Assembly: GCA_945888565.1 (NCBI GenBank)
Contig: CAMDAL010000010.1
Span: 1-23,659 of the forward strand
DNA from: Devosia equisanguinis
GTDB taxonomy: Bacteria > Pseudomonadota > Alphaproteobacteria > Rhizobiales > Devosiaceae
Length of the DNA stretch: 23,659 nt
Direction: 5' to 3'
Shown here piece by piece: positions 1-7,416 of this stretch (positions are counted from its first letter, which is position 1; each line of letters opens with the position of its first letter). Under the pieces are notes generated by a model, which made no database searches, was not told the origin of the DNA, and was given only the letters and a program-made list of their open reading frames with translations. The translations under genes were made by a program, and so were the position numbers.

Positions 1-147
1 GGCCGCAAAGGCCGAGGCGGACGTGCGAACGACAATCGACACCGCGCGGCTCAAAGGCGCAAATCCCTTCGATGTCATCCTCGCTACCCTCGCCTGAACG
101 CGCCCAGAACGGTCAAAACGCGGCCTGCCGAAGGGGTGGGTAATTAC
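1..147 (+). mobile_element. Right end of an IS66-family-like insertion sequence (partial)
   Basis: The window opens inside a reading frame that resembles the C-terminus of an IS66-type transposase. About 50 bases after its stop, homology to a sugar-binding protein begins abruptly at about position 148 on the opposite strand. The proposed element ends with TTAC at 144-147, which reads GTAA inward; IS66-family inverted repeats are known to begin with GTAA. The left end, the partner repeat and the 8-bp target duplication lie outside the window. The boundary is inferred from the break in the binding-protein sequence and the terminal tetranucleotide. Confidence 0.5.
2..97 (+). CDS. C-terminal fragment of a putative IS66-family transposase
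   Basis: An open frame entering from the left edge gives 31 residues before a TGA at 95-97. The fragment contains RTTIDTARLKG followed by NPFDVILATLA. I recall similar helical tails (a T-A-x-x-G stretch followed by P-x-x-A/V-I) at the C-terminus of DDE transposases of the IS66 family in alphaproteobacteria. The catalytic part is not in the window, so the assignment rests on this tail, on the GTAA-type element end nearby and on the interrupted gene next to it. It could instead be the end of another kind of transposase or an unrelated host gene. Confidence 0.4.
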   Translation, partial: AAKAEADVRTTIDTARLKGANPFDVILATLA

Positions 148-808
148 TCCAGGTCAGCGTCTCGACGTTCTGCGGGCTGTCGATGGTGACGGTCTGCTTG
201 TCGGGCGAGAGGATGGCGCCGCCGTTCTGGGCGATGGTCTTGTAGAACTCCCAGAACTGAATTGGGGCGAAGCTGCCCCAGACGCCGTTGCCGGTGAGCT
301 TCTGGGCCGCGGCGAGTTCTTCGGTCCAGGTCCAGTCGGGGCTGGGGTAGGCGACGCCGGCCGCGTCGAACAGGTCCTTGTTGTAGAACAGCACGACGTT
401 GGAGAAGCTTTCGACGAGGCCGTACTGCTTGCCATCCTGTGCGAACACCGCGAGGGCGGTGGGGTTGTAGGCGGCAGCGTCGGCGCCGAGCATCGGCGTC
501 AGGTCGGCGAGGGCGCCCCTTTCGGCGTAGGTGACGAAGTTCTCGTAGTTGAGCTCGAAGGCGTCGGGTGCCTGGTTGGCGGCGACGACGGTCTGCAGCT
601 TGGTGAAGTACGCATCCCAGGACTGGGTCTCGACCTCGACCTTGATGCCCGGATTGGCGGCCTCGAAGGCGGCGACGGTCTCGTCGAGCTGGGCCAGGTA
701 GTTCGGCGCGGCCGAGAACGTCATGTACTTGATGGTGACGTCCTGAGCGAGCACCGGGCCGGTGAGGGCGGTGGCGAGCATGAGCCCGACAAGTGTTCTG
801 CGAAGCAT
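113..808 (-). pseudogene. Sugar ABC transporter substrate-binding protein, truncated by an insertion
   Basis: This is the N-terminal half of a periplasmic solute-binding protein of the family-1 (MalE/UgpB-like) type, which would deliver a sugar to the two permeases encoded upstream. The start at 808 is an ATG preceded by GGAGGAGAA on the minus strand and opens a classic signal peptide (MLRRTLVGLMLATALTGPVLA, cleavage before QDVTI, so 21 residues). The mature part shows the usual family features, including YMTFSAAPNYLAQ, FEAANPGIKVEVE, QAPDAFELNYENF and YGLVESFSNVVLFYNKDLFDAAG. Real homology stops at about residue 220; the last 11 or so codons (SNYPPLRQAAF) are read from the adjoining IS-like end. 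The remnant is about 231 residues against 400-430 for intact members, so the C-terminal lobe and part of the ligand cleft are missing. Loss of function is therefore expected. Confidence 0.8.
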
Positions 809-840
809 GGTTATTTCTCCTCCAAGAGCGACCGTTCTGG

Positions 841-1698
841 TCATTTCAGCCCAGTGTGTGAGAGTCCGCGGATTATGTATTTCTGGGCGAACACATAGAG
901 CGCGATGATCGGCAGGGTGCTGATGACGGTGCCGGCCATCAGCACGTTCCAGTCGGTGCTCCACCGCCCCTGCAGGGCCGAGAGCCCCAGCGGCAGCGTC
1001 ATCATCGACTGGTCCGAGGTGATGATCAGGGGCCAGAGGAAGCTGTTCCAGCTGGCCATGAAGGCGAACACCGCCAGCGTCGCGAGGGCGGGCCGCGCGA
1101 GATGGATGGCGATGGAAAAGAAGATGCGGATATAGCCGGCGCCATCGATGAAGGCGGCTTCCTCGATCTCCTTGGGCAGCCGCAGGAAGAACTGGCGGAG
1201 CAGGAAGGTGCCGAAGGCGCCGAAGCTGCCGGGCAGGATCAGCGCCTGGTAGGAATTGCCCCAGCCGAGCCAGGTCATGATGACGAAGAGCGGGGTGAGC
1301 GTGACCTGCTGGGGCACCATCAGGGTGGCGAGGTAGGCGTAGAACAGGATTTCGCGGCCGGGAAAACCGATGCGGGCGAAGGCGTAGCCACTCATGGCGC
1401 AGAACAGCACCATCAGCGCGATCGAGCTGACCGAGACGAGGACCGAGTTGAACAGGAAGGTGAGGACCGGGGCGGTGTCGAAGACCTTGGCATAGTTGTC
1501 GAAGGTGACCGGGTCGGGGATCAGCTGCGGCGGCATGACGAAGGTGGCGCCGGCGGTCTTCAGCGAGGTGGCGAGCATCCAGAGGAACGGCAGCAGCATG
1601 ATGCCGGCGCCGACGTTGAGGATGGCGTAGGTCAGCAAGTTGCCAAACGAGACGGCCTGCCTCTTTCGAACCGGATGGGTTGAGAACCGTTCAGCCAT
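841..1698 (-). CDS. Sugar ABC transporter permease, MalG-type
   Basis: This is an inner-membrane permease of 285 residues, the usual size for the MalG/UgpE group of carbohydrate ABC importers. It has six predicted hydrophobic segments, starting with LLTYAILNVGAGIMLLPFLW near residue 20. The cytoplasmic EAA loop (EEAAFIDGAGYIRIFF, in the C-terminal third) is the contact site for the ATPase. The ATG at 1698 lies inside the end of the preceding permease gene: the two overlap by 8 bases, which suggests translational coupling. It is followed after 32 bases by the binding-protein gene. No ATPase gene lies in the visible operon; it may sit beyond the insertion or be shared with another transporter. 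The substrate cannot be read from the sequence. Confidence 0.92.
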   Translation of the reverse strand: MAERFSTHPVRKRQAVSFGNLLTYAILNVGAGIMLLPFLWMLATSLKTAGATFVMPPQLIPDPVTFDNYAKVFDTAPVLTFLFNSVLVSVSSIALMVLFCAMSGYAFARIGFPGREILFYAYLATLMVPQQVTLTPLFVIMTWLGWGNSYQALILPGSFGAFGTFLLRQFFLRLPKEIEEAAFIDGAGYIRIFFSIAIHLARPALATLAVFAFMASWNSFLWPLIITSDQSMMTLPLGLSALQGRWSTDWNVLMAGTVISTLPIIALYVFAQKYIIRGLSHTGLK

Positions 1699-2605
1699 TG
1701 GACTTGTCCAGGCGGTGCTGCAGCAGTTGCTGGGCCACGGTGACGGCGAAGATGATGGCGAAGAGGATCCAGCTGATGGTGGAGGCGTAGCCCATCTGGA
1801 AGTAGCTGAAGGCGTTCTTGTAGATCAGCTCGACCATCACCGAGGTGGCGCCGGCCGGGCCGCCGCCGGTCATCACGTAGACCTGGTCGAACACCTGGAA
1901 CGATGAGATCAGCGAGATGGTGGTGACGAAGAAGGTGGTCGGCATCAGCATGGGGAAGGTGATCTGCCAGAAGCGCTGCCACGGGGTGGCGCCATCGAGC
2001 GACGCCGCCTCGTAGAGGTGTTCGGGGATATCCTGCAGGCCGGCGAGATAGATCACCGTGACGAAGCCGATATCCTTCCACACCGTGGTGATGACGATGC
2101 CGGCCATTGCCCAGTTCGGATCGAACAACCAGCCGGGACCGTCGATGCCGATAAGGCCGAGGGCGAAGTTGACGAGGCCGTATTGCGGGTTGAGCAGCCA
2201 CTTCCAGATCAGCGACACCGCTACCCATGAGGTGACGACAGGGACGAAATAGACGGCGCGGAAGAAGGTGCGGCCGCGGAGCTTTCGGTTGAGCAGCAGC
2301 GCCAGGCCGAGGGCCAGCACCACCACGGCGGGCAAATAGCCGAGGATGAAAGCGAGGGTGTTGCGCAGCGCGCCGAGGACGGCCGGATCGCCAAGGGCCT
2401 TGGCGTAATTGGCGAGGCCGACCCACTCGATGTCGCCGATCAGGTCCCAACTGGAAAACGACAGGACGAAGCTCGAGGCGATCGGCAGCATCAGGAAGGT
2501 GAACATGCCGAGGAGGCTCGGCAGCAGCAGGACCGCGAGGGCCAGGTATTTCTGCCGGCTGCGGATCGAGCGGGAAGCGCGGATCGAACTGGAAGGACTC
2601 GCCAT
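1691..2605 (-). CDS. Sugar ABC transporter permease, MalF-type
   Basis: This is an inner-membrane permease of 304 residues, the partner of the MalG-type protein encoded next. The N-terminus (MASPSSSIRASRSIRSRQ) is basic and cytoplasmic, followed by a first membrane helix (YLALAVLLLPSLLGMFTFLM) and five more. The EAA loop reads YEAASLDGATPWQRFW near residue 215. I chose the ATG at 2605 because its A is the last base of the stop of the upstream LacI gene (TGATG arrangement) and because family homology begins there; a longer open frame upstream only mirrors the LacI gene. The tight overlaps on both sides put regulator, both permeases and the binding protein in one transcript. Confidence 0.92.
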   Translation of the reverse strand: MASPSSSIRASRSIRSRQKYLALAVLLLPSLLGMFTFLMLPIASSFVLSFSSWDLIGDIEWVGLANYAKALGDPAVLGALRNTLAFILGYLPAVVVLALGLALLLNRKLRGRTFFRAVYFVPVVTSWVAVSLIWKWLLNPQYGLVNFALGLIGIDGPGWLFDPNWAMAGIVITTVWKDIGFVTVIYLAGLQDIPEHLYEAASLDGATPWQRFWQITFPMLMPTTFFVTTISLISSFQVFDQVYVMTGGGPAGATSVMVELIYKNAFSYFQMGYASTISWILFAIIFAVTVAQQLLQHRLDKSNG

Positions 2606-3621
2606 CAGCGGCGCGCTCCGACGCTGTCGCGCTCGACGATGGTGACGGGGATGAGGGTTTTGCGCTCGGGCTGCTGCTTGCCGAGGATGGCGGCGATCAG
2701 CTGGCCGGCGAGCTGGCCCTTCTTGAGGATGGACTGATCCACCGTGGTCAGCGCCGGGTAGACCATGCGGGAGACCGAGAGGTTGTCGAATCCCATCACC
2801 GAGTAATCGTCGGGGATGCGGCGGCCGAGCTTGTGCAGGCCGGCGAGGAGGCCGGCAGCGAGCAGGTCGGCGGTGCAGAAGGCGGCGGTGGTATTGGGGA
2901 GCGCGACGAGGCGGGCGGCGGCCTCGACGCCCCACTCGAAGGTGACGGAGCCTGAGAGGATGCGGGCGGGGTCGTAGGGGATGCCGGCTTCGCTCAGCGC
3001 GCGGCGGTAGCCGGCGACGCGGCGCTCGACCACGCCATCGGTGCGGATGACGCCGGTGGCGAGCGCGATGCCGGTATGACCCTTGTCGATGAGGTAGCGG
3101 GTGGCGGCGCAGGCGGCCGCCTCGTCGTCCACGCCGAGGTGGTAGAACTCCGGGTCGTCGACGTAGCTGTCGATGAGGAGCGTCGGAACGTTGAGGGCGC
3201 GGACCTGGTCGAACAGGGCTTCGCGATAGACGCCGAGGACGATCAGCGCATCGACGTTCCAGTGGCTGAGGGTATCGAGGTGCGGATTGGGGCCGCCGAC
3301 GCCCGACAGCATCATGTAGTAGCCGGCGGCGCGGAGGGCGCTTTCGATGCCCGACAGCATCTCGGCGTAGAACGGATTGTCGAGCAGCAGCTGATTCTGG
3401 TTTTCGGTGAAGGGGATGATGACCCCGACCATCTTGCTGGCGTTGGAGACGAGGCTCCGGGCGCTCATGTTGGGCCGGTAGTCGAGCACCTTCACGGCGG
3501 CCATGATGCGCTCCACCGTCTCGTCGGTCGCCTTGGCGCGGCGGCCGTTGAGCACGTTGGAAACGGTCATGGGCGAGACATTCGCCCGCGCCGCGATATC
3601 CTTGATGGTGGCTCTGGCCAC
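2605..3621 (-). CDS. LacI-family transcriptional regulator of the sugar ABC operon
   Basis: This is a 338-residue LacI/GalR repressor. The N-terminal helix-turn-helix and hinge are clear: TIKDIAARANVSPMTVSNVLNG at residues 5-26, then YRPNMSARSL. The periplasmic-binding-like effector domain follows (VGVIIPFTENQN, ALIVLGVY, TLLIDSYV, GFDNLSVSRM, and TTVDQS near the end). The start is a GTG at 3621, five bases after GGGAGGAAT. As first gene of the operon, coupled to the MalF-type permease by TGATG, it probably controls its own transcript. The two palindromes just upstream are the obvious operators. The effector is presumably the transported sugar or a derivative, but this is inference. Confidence 0.93.
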   Translation of the reverse strand: MARATIKDIAARANVSPMTVSNVLNGRRAKATDETVERIMAAVKVLDYRPNMSARSLVSNASKMVGVIIPFTENQNQLLLDNPFYAEMLSGIESALRAAGYYMMLSGVGGPNPHLDTLSHWNVDALIVLGVYREALFDQVRALNVPTLLIDSYVDDPEFYHLGVDDEAAACAATRYLIDKGHTGIALATGVIRTDGVVERRVAGYRRALSEAGIPYDPARILSGSVTFEWGVEAAARLVALPNTTAAFCTADLLAAGLLAGLHKLGRRIPDDYSVMGFDNLSVSRMVYPALTTVDQSILKKGQLAGQLIAAILGKQQPERKTLIPVTIVERDSVGARR

Positions 3622-3634
3622 GATTCCTCCCTAT

Positions 3635-3650
3635 GGTTTTGCGTTAAACC
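3635..3650. promoter_or_regulatory. Proximal LacI-type operator
   Basis: GGTTTTGCGTTAAACC is an imperfect 16-bp palindrome with the central CG typical of LacI-family operators. It lies 13 bases upstream of the LacI GTG start and immediately before its ribosome binding site. It differs from the distal site at one position, and the identity extends into the flanks (AT before, GA after). Confidence 0.7.
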
Positions 3651-3703
3651 GAGAAGCCCATGATTTTCCGCGCTGATTTGAGACGGGCGCGGTGTCGGGC
3701 AAT

Positions 3704-3719
3704 GGTTTTACGTTAAACC
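3704..3719. promoter_or_regulatory. Distal LacI-type operator
   Basis: GGTTTTACGTTAAACC is the second copy of the palindrome, 69 bp centre to centre from the proximal one. A weak promoter (TTGCCC, 17 bases, AAATCA on the minus strand) could start beside this site and read through the proximal site. Paired sites at this distance would permit looping or two-step repression. The promoter call is weak; the repeat is not. Confidence 0.68.
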
Positions 3720-3901
3720 GATGATACTTGTAGGATGGGACGACGGCGGGAGTCAAGCGGCCCGCAGGCGGGGGGACCCAGTGCTCTGGCCAGATGATGT
3801 CGGTGGGGGCGCCGGGCACCCGGTTTCGATCCGGCCAATCAGGCAGCGTTGCAGTTGACGACCTGGCGGAGATGCTTCACCAATCGCGGTGGGGGGATCG
3901 C

Positions 3902-4687
3902 ATGGTTCTTGTCGTGGTTCCGGTGCATGAGCGAGGTGCACTGGTGCGGTACTGTCTTCGCTCCGCGACGGAACTGGAGCTGCCAGCCGGTAGCGAGATC
4001 CTGGTGATCGACGACATGAGCCCGACGCTGGACGTGCCGGGACTGATCGCCGAAACGGGACTCGTTTGCCGCTACGAACGAACCGCCGAGCGGGTCGGGG
4101 CGGACCGCATGGTGGGGCGGATCTGGCGGCAGTTTCTCGATAGCGGCCATGAACACCTGCTGTTTCTCGACAGCGACATGGTGGCCAATCGCGATGCGGT
4201 GACGGTGGGCCTGCGGCTTGCGGCACGGTTCAACGGCCTCATCAGCCTCTACAACTCGATTGCCCATGCGGGCGAGGCCACCGACGACGAGCTGGTTGCC
4301 AAGCGAACGGTGGGCAATGCCGCGACGCTGTGGTCTCGGCCGCTGGCGGCGCTGGCGCTCGACACGGTAGACCCGGCGACGGCCGGAGGTGTCGACCACG
4401 CCTATTGCCGATTGCTCGCGGCGCGCGGCGTTCCCATTGCGGTAACGGCCCGGAGCCGGGTGCAACACATCGGCATTTATGGCGCCAACAACCAGTATTT
4501 TGGCACACTGGAGCACGGCAGCGATTTTCGCCCCGACAGCCTGGTACAGTGGGAAGCACTAGGCTTCGTCTACGACGACCTGATGCGACGGCAGCAGGCG
4601 TTCATGCCGCCGGCGGTCAGCCTCTCGCGGGTGAGAAGCCTTACCGGCAAGGTCGGCTCCCGCCTCAAACGGCTGTTCAGGTCCTGA
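3902..4687 (+). CDS. Glycosyltransferase, family-2-like (GT-A fold)
   Basis: A predicted cytoplasmic glycosyltransferase of 261 residues. The N-terminal strand VLVVVPVHERGALVRYCLRS, the nucleotide-binding ILVIDDMSP (DD at 37-38) and the metal-binding DXD-like LFLDSDM (DSD at 90-92) follow the order seen in GT-A enzymes such as family 2. A later GGVDHAYCRLLAARG segment resembles the acceptor-side ED/HD region. I chose the ATG at 3902 because a GGGGGGA stretch precedes it and homology starts at once; in-frame ATGs at 3794 and 3872 would add up to 36 residues of unconvincing sequence. There is no membrane segment and no neighbouring polysaccharide gene, so donor and acceptor are unknown. It converges on the caspase-like gene with only 10 bases between the stops. 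Confidence 0.78.
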   Translation: MVLVVVPVHERGALVRYCLRSATELELPAGSEILVIDDMSPTLDVPGLIAETGLVCRYERTAERVGADRMVGRIWRQFLDSGHEHLLFLDSDMVANRDAVTVGLRLAARFNGLISLYNSIAHAGEATDDELVAKRTVGNAATLWSRPLAALALDTVDPATAGGVDHAYCRLLAARGVPIAVTARSRVQHIGIYGANNQYFGTLEHGSDFRPDSLVQWEALGFVYDDLMRRQQAFMPPAVSLSRVRSLTGKVGSRLKRLFRS

Positions 4688-4688
4688 C

Positions 4689-4712
4689 GTCCCCGCCTCA
4701 GGTGGCGGGGAC
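4689..4712. terminator. Hairpin at the convergent gene ends
   Basis: GTCCCCGCC (4689-4697) pairs perfectly with GGCGGGGAC (4704-4712) around a six-base loop. The hairpin sits just after the glycosyltransferase stop and contains the last codons and stop of the caspase-like gene. There is no clear T-run on either strand, so termination is plausible but not certain. Confidence 0.45.
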
Positions 4713-7238
4713 CAGGTAAAACTCGGTGGTGAGGTCGGAGTTGGTCCATGGGCGCTGGGGGCGCTCCTTCTTGCGGGTGAGTTCGACCACCTTGGCCTTG
4801 ACGCGGGTCATCAGGGTCTGGAACTCGACGCCCGGCGTGGGCAGCTGCTCGAGAAGCGCGGTGGTGAAGGGGCTGTGGTTGCCTTCGCCGTCCGCCGCTA
4901 CGTCGCCTGGGGCGGTGGCAAAGCCGATGATCATGCCGCCGCCATCGCCGATGGCCGCGAGGCCCTTGTCGACCGCCGAGGAGCGGGTGGCGCCGAGGCT
5001 GCGCTTCAGGGTGGCCGCGAAGGGGTTGTCGCGGCAGGCGTCGAGCAGCACGATGGCGACGCGCTCCTGCCCGGTCCGCTCGTCGAAGCCGGTCATGAAG
5101 TTGGTGACGTTCTCGATGTCGACGAGCTCGAAATTGATCGAGGTGGCGTCTTCCACCGTGGCATCGATCGGCACGAGGTAGTTGCGGCCATCGACCTGCA
5201 GGCCGTGGCCCGCGTAGAAGAACAGCGAGGTATCGGCATTGGCCGCAGCCTTGGCAAATTCGCGCGCCTTGGCCTCGAGCGCCGACTTGGTGAGGTCAGT
5301 CCCCATCACCACGGTGAAGCCGACGATCTGCAGCATCTTGGCCATGGCCTGCGCGTCGCAGGTGGGGTTGGGCAGGGCCGGAGCATGCTCGTAGGCCGAG
5401 TTGCCGATGACCAGCGCAACGCGCGTCTCGTCGGGCGTGACGGTGGGAATGCCGGAAACGTCGCACGCATCGGAAGTGGCGATAGTGGCGGGCTCCGAGA
5501 AATCGACCGTGGCGTCGGTGCCACCGGCCGCCTCGCGCCAGCGGCGCGCCTCGGCCGGATCGGCGGGCACACCTTCGCCGCGCTCATAGGCAGAAGCGAG
5601 CGCGATGGCGGAATCGGTATCACCCTGGTCGGCAGCGAGCTTCCAGAAGCGGACGGCCTCGGCGTAGTCCTGCGACACGCCCTCGCCCCAGGCATAGGCG
5701 TTGGCGAGCTTGCGCTGGCCGGCGGCGTAACCCTGGTCGGCGGCGAGGCGGAACCAGCGTACCGCCTCGGCATCGTCCTCGGTGACACCGTTGCCGTTGG
5801 CATACATGGTGCCGAGGTTGGACTGGGCGATCATGTTGCCCTGGTCGGCCGCCATGCGGTACCAGCGCACCGCCTCGACGGCATCCTGAGGGACACCGAG
5901 GCCGAGGTCGTAGGAGTAGCCCAGCGAGTTCTGGCCTTCGGGCAGGCCCTGCTCGGCGGCCATGCGGTACCACTTCACTGCCTCGAAATAATCCTGCGCA
6001 ACGCCGGCGCCATCGGCATACATGATACCCAGATTGTTCTGCGCCCGCGCCATGCCGGCTTCGGCTGCGGCACGGTACCAGCGCACGGCCTCGACCGAAT
6101 CCTGCGCCACGGCGAGGCCGAGATCGTAGAAATATCCGACATTGTTCATGCCCTCGGAATTTCCCTGCAGCGCCGCCTTCATGTACCAGTCGAAGGCCTC
6201 CGGCAGGTTGGCCGCGACGCCATTGCCGTTCTGCAGCATCAGGCCCATCGAGTTCTGGGCCCAGTCATTGCCGAGTTCGGCCGACCGGCGATACCAGCGC
6301 ACCGCCTCGGCGGGGTCCTTCGCGGTGCCGAGGCCGAGCTCATAGGCATAGCCGGCATTGTTCATGGCCTGGACCGAGCCGTTTTCGGCGGCCTGCAGGT
6401 ACCAGCGCAGCGCCTCCGACTTGTCCTGCGCCACGGCGTGGCCGAAATCGTAGAACAGGCCGATGGCGTTCTGCGCCCAGGTGTTGCCCTGGTCGGCAGC
6501 GAGACGATACCAGCGCAGCGCCTCGTCGTAGTCCTGCTGCACGCCGGCACCGTTCTCGTAAGCGTTGCCGAGATTGTACTGGCCGTTTGGCTCGGACTGG
6601 GCGGCGGCCTTGCGGAACCAGCGCACCGCCTCGGCATCGTCCTCCGCCACACCGCGGCCGCTCGAATACATCAACCCCAGATTGGACTGGGCGAGGGCAA
6701 GGCCGCCATCGGCGGCGCGGCGATACCACTTGACCGCCTGGGCCAGATCCTGGGCGACGCCGGCGCCAACCTCGTACATGTAGGCAAGGCTGTTCTGGGC
6801 ATCGAGGTTGCCCTTGTCGGCCGCCTGCTGGAACCAGTACGCCGCCTCGTAGTCGTCCTCCGGCACGCCCGAGCCGTAATCGTAGAGCACGCCGACGCGG
6901 TACTGGCCGTAGTCGGAGCCCTGGTCGGCGGCGCGCCGGTACCAGTACATGGCCTCCTCGTAGGACTGGCCGGTGCCGTAGCCGAACTCGAACAGGTAGC
7001 CGACGAGGGTCTGGGCCTCCATGAAGCCTTCACCGGCGAGCGGCAGGGCGATGGAATAGGCCCGCGCATAGTCGCCGGCGTTGAAGGCCGCATAGGCCTC
7101 GTCGGAGCGCTTCTGCTGCGACTGCTGGCTGAGCCGCTGAATCTGCTGCAACTGCTTCTGCTGCGCCATGGCCGCCGGAGCGACCCCGAGCGTCGTCAGC
7201 ACCAGCCCCGCGCAGAGCAGTATCCCGATCGCACGCAT
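4698..7238 (-). CDS. Secreted Sel1-repeat protein with C-terminal caspase-like (C14) domain
   Basis: An 846-residue protein. Residues 1-25 are a signal peptide ending AAMA, followed by a glutamine-rich stretch (26-43). Fourteen Sel1-like repeats of 36 residues run from about 76 to 573, each with the G-x-G-V...D...EA-x-x-W-[YF]-x-x-A-A pattern. After a linker, a caspase-like domain occupies about 604-846: RVALVIGNSAY, then FFYAGHG (catalytic His678), then IVLLDACRDNPF (catalytic Cys735), and the IIGFATAPG and HSPFTTALLEQL segments of the substrate pocket. Both catalytic residues are present. Sel1 repeats normally bind proteins, so the array may present or recognise targets in the periplasm. 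Relatives combining C14 and Sel1 repeats are known in alphaproteobacteria, but substrates are generally unknown. The gene is monocistronic and diverges from the aldo/keto reductase gene. Confidence 0.92.
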   Translation of the reverse strand: MRAIGILLCAGLVLTTLGVAPAAMAQQKQLQQIQRLSQQSQQKRSDEAYAAFNAGDYARAYSIALPLAGEGFMEAQTLVGYLFEFGYGTGQSYEEAMYWYRRAADQGSDYGQYRVGVLYDYGSGVPEDDYEAAYWFQQAADKGNLDAQNSLAYMYEVGAGVAQDLAQAVKWYRRAADGGLALAQSNLGLMYSSGRGVAEDDAEAVRWFRKAAAQSEPNGQYNLGNAYENGAGVQQDYDEALRWYRLAADQGNTWAQNAIGLFYDFGHAVAQDKSEALRWYLQAAENGSVQAMNNAGYAYELGLGTAKDPAEAVRWYRRSAELGNDWAQNSMGLMLQNGNGVAANLPEAFDWYMKAALQGNSEGMNNVGYFYDLGLAVAQDSVEAVRWYRAAAEAGMARAQNNLGIMYADGAGVAQDYFEAVKWYRMAAEQGLPEGQNSLGYSYDLGLGVPQDAVEAVRWYRMAADQGNMIAQSNLGTMYANGNGVTEDDAEAVRWFRLAADQGYAAGQRKLANAYAWGEGVSQDYAEAVRFWKLAADQGDTDSAIALASAYERGEGVPADPAEARRWREAAGGTDATVDFSEPATIATSDACDVSGIPTVTPDETRVALVIGNSAYEHAPALPNPTCDAQAMAKMLQIVGFTVVMGTDLTKSALEAKAREFAKAAANADTSLFFYAGHGLQVDGRNYLVPIDATVEDATSINFELVDIENVTNFMTGFDERTGQERVAIVLLDACRDNPFAATLKRSLGATRSSAVDKGLAAIGDGGGMIIGFATAPGDVAADGEGNHSPFTTALLEQLPTPGVEFQTLMTRVKAKVVELTRKKERPQRPWTNSDLTTEFYLVPAT
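5520..7013 (-). repeat. Array of 14 Sel1-like coding repeats (108-bp period)
   Basis: The DNA repeats with a period of 108 bp because it encodes fourteen 36-residue Sel1-like units. From about unit 7 to unit 12 two variants alternate: one with NxxGYxYDLGLGVxQD (units 7, 9, 11) and one with xxLGxMYxxGxGV (units 10 and 12, with unit 8 close to it). This points to past duplication of a two-unit, 216-bp block. These are degenerate coding repeats, not a CRISPR array. Confidence 0.85.
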
Positions 7239-7283
7239 TCGCTTCCCCTGTCCCTGACGCCCCTTGGGCGAATTGCTAGCAAA

Positions 7284-7300
7284 ACCTTAAGGTTGGAGTC
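7284..7300 (-). promoter_or_regulatory. Palindromic promoter motif upstream of the caspase-like gene
   Basis: ACCTTAAGGTTGGAGTC (plus-strand reading) contains the perfect 12-bp palindrome AACCTTAAGGTT at 7283-7294. Fifteen of its 17 bases recur at 19221-19237. It lies 45 bases upstream of the caspase-like start; the copy lies 46 bases upstream of the diguanylate cyclase start, in the same orientation. A TAGACT followed after 17 bases by CTAGCA could be a weak promoter over it. The binding protein is unknown. The site is also 116 bases upstream of the divergent aldo/keto reductase. Confidence 0.45.
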
Positions 7301-7416
7301 TATCCGTCGCAGCGGCACAAGACATCAAACCAACGCGAGTATTCGGCCTTCGGGCGACTCCCCATCGGCAATCGGCTCGGATACGGTCCGCCCGATTGTG
7401 TTGAGGAGATATTGTG

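Noticed and set aside
3826..3848. T-arm-like stretch (GGTTTCGATCC) suggesting a tRNA remnant or attachment site
   Set aside because: Only four pairs can form, there is no acceptor stem or anticodon arm nearby, and it lies in the plausible leader of the glycosyltransferase gene.
5520..7013. Regular repeats suggesting a CRISPR array
   Set aside because: The period is 108 bp, copies are degenerate and the frame is open throughout; they encode Sel1-like units.
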